Assembly (NCBI GenBank): GCA_027348305.1
Contig: DAIEPS010000105.1
Span: 1-6,552 of the forward strand
Direction of reading: 5' to 3'
Origin: Anaerolineaceae bacterium
GTDB lineage: Bacteria; Chloroflexota; Anaerolineae; Anaerolineales; Anaerolineaceae
DNA: 6,552 nt
Shown: positions 6,215 through 6,552 of the stretch, one piece after another
Layout: each line of letters opens with the position of its first letter
How positions within the stretch are numbered: the stretch's first letter is position 1
Position numbers and translations under genes: made by a program
Notes under the pieces: generated by a model
Told to the model about the DNA's origin: nothing
What the model saw: only the letters and a program-made list of their open reading frames with translations
Databases searched by the model: none

Positions 6215-6552
6215 TCATAACCTGATCACGTTGCCGCAAAAATCGCAGGTGAGGGTGTCCATGCCGCGCAAGACGGGTTTGGTGATGGCGCCGCCGCAGT
6301 TGGGGCATTGGGTCGGCGCTGTTTTCGCTTTCTCCACGGCAGCCTGATCCAGCCGCCGCCCTTGAGGCGTGAGCATTACCAGGTGACCCGGTTCGTTCCC
6401 CAGGGCACGCACTGCCTCGACGCATCGGACCACCGGCTCGACCATGAGCACCATGCCCGGCCCGCCGCCATAGGGGCGGTCGTCCACGGACTTGTGCTTG
6501 TTTTGGGCGAAGTCGCGCGGGTTCACCAGATTGAAGTCCACGATGCCCTGCT
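6215..6552 (-). CDS. TrmD N-terminal fragment joined in frame to a zinc ribbon (chimeric or remnant gene, 5' end outside window)
   Basis: The frame is open to the window edge and stops at TGA (6215-6217). The first part is unmistakably TrmD, the SAM-dependent tRNA guanine-N1 (position 37) methyltransferase. It has QGIVDFNLVNPRDF, KHKSVDDRPYGGGPGM (ending about 6452), VEPVVRCVEAV, and LTPQGRRLDQAAVEKA (ending near 6326). TrmD should then continue with a strand and CGRYEGIDERV, the IGDYVLSGGE knot region and a C-terminal tRNA-binding domain, roughly 130-150 further residues. None of these is present in any frame. Instead the frame reads TAPTQCPNCGG, a short linker, and TLTCDFCGNVIRL, two CxxC pairs that make a zinc ribbon. 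The GTG at 6541 is an internal codon, since TrmD homology extends past it. Without the trefoil knot the product cannot bind SAM as TrmD does. It may be a pseudogene, a repurposed fusion, or an assembly join. Confidence 0.75.
   Translation of the reverse strand, partial: QGIVDFNLVNPRDFAQNKHKSVDDRPYGGGPGMVLMVEPVVRCVEAVRALGNEPGHLVMLTPQGRRLDQAAVEKAKTAPTQCPNCGGAITKPVLRGMDTLTCDFCGNVIRL

Noticed and set aside
6040..6225. 61-residue plus-strand frame directly after the deacetylase stop
   Set aside because: It runs through the intrinsic terminator and the hairpins, has no ribosome site of its own and no recognisable motif.
6090..6425. Alternative minus-strand frame overlapping the TrmD-like frame, considered as a frameshifted TrmD continuation
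   Set aside because: It has no CGRYEG, GDYVLSGGE or other TrmD motif, so a frameshift does not restore the missing half.

Overview
The window looks like an ordinary chromosomal stretch from an uncultured or little-studied bacterium, probably Chloroflexota (Anaerolineae-like). This assignment is an inference. It rests on the DUF3160 protein, a very long DHH-CBS-tRNA nucleotidyltransferase fusion, the PIG-L/LmbE deacetylase and GC-rich palindromic repeats between genes. No single marker proves the phylum. Coding density is high and no gap between genes exceeds 200 bases.

Layout: (1) Bases 1-1640, plus strand: the C-terminal part of a DUF3160 protein, cut by the window edge, followed by a CapA-type lipoprotein metallophosphatase. 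The second gene probably starts at a TTG that overlaps the stop of the first in a TTGA junction, so the two are likely translationally coupled. (2) Bases 1641-1837: a convergent gap holding a nested GC-rich palindrome. (3) Bases 1838-5035, minus strand: a two-gene operon encoding an 880-residue DHH-DHHA1-CBS-CBS-tRNA nucleotidyltransferase and, 15 bases downstream, a GNAT N-acetyltransferase. (4) Bases 5036-5190: a divergent promoter region. An extended -10 sits only six bases from the nucleotidyltransferase ATG, suggesting a leaderless mRNA. A TATAAT promoter faces the other way. (5) Bases 5191-6039, plus strand: a PIG-L/LmbE zinc deacetylase ending in a textbook intrinsic terminator. (6) Bases 6040-6214: the terminator, an interrupted inverted repeat and a GTAGGGGCG-type hairpin. 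(7) Bases 6215-6552, minus strand, cut by the window edge: an open frame that begins as a well-conserved TrmD (tRNA m1G37 methyltransferase) N-terminal region, then switches to a four-cysteine zinc ribbon and stops.

Functionally, two loci touch tRNA: 3'-end CCA synthesis or repair by the fusion enzyme, and the TrmD-derived fragment, which lacks the SAM-binding knot. The DUF3160/CapA pair probably acts outside the cytoplasm. The most unusual items are the TrmD-zinc ribbon chimera, the multidomain nucleotidyltransferase with a DDxxR template-like motif and a possible leaderless start, and the intergenic palindromes. No CRISPR array, insertion sequence, tRNA gene or phage gene was seen, and there is no clear sign of a new defence or mobile system.
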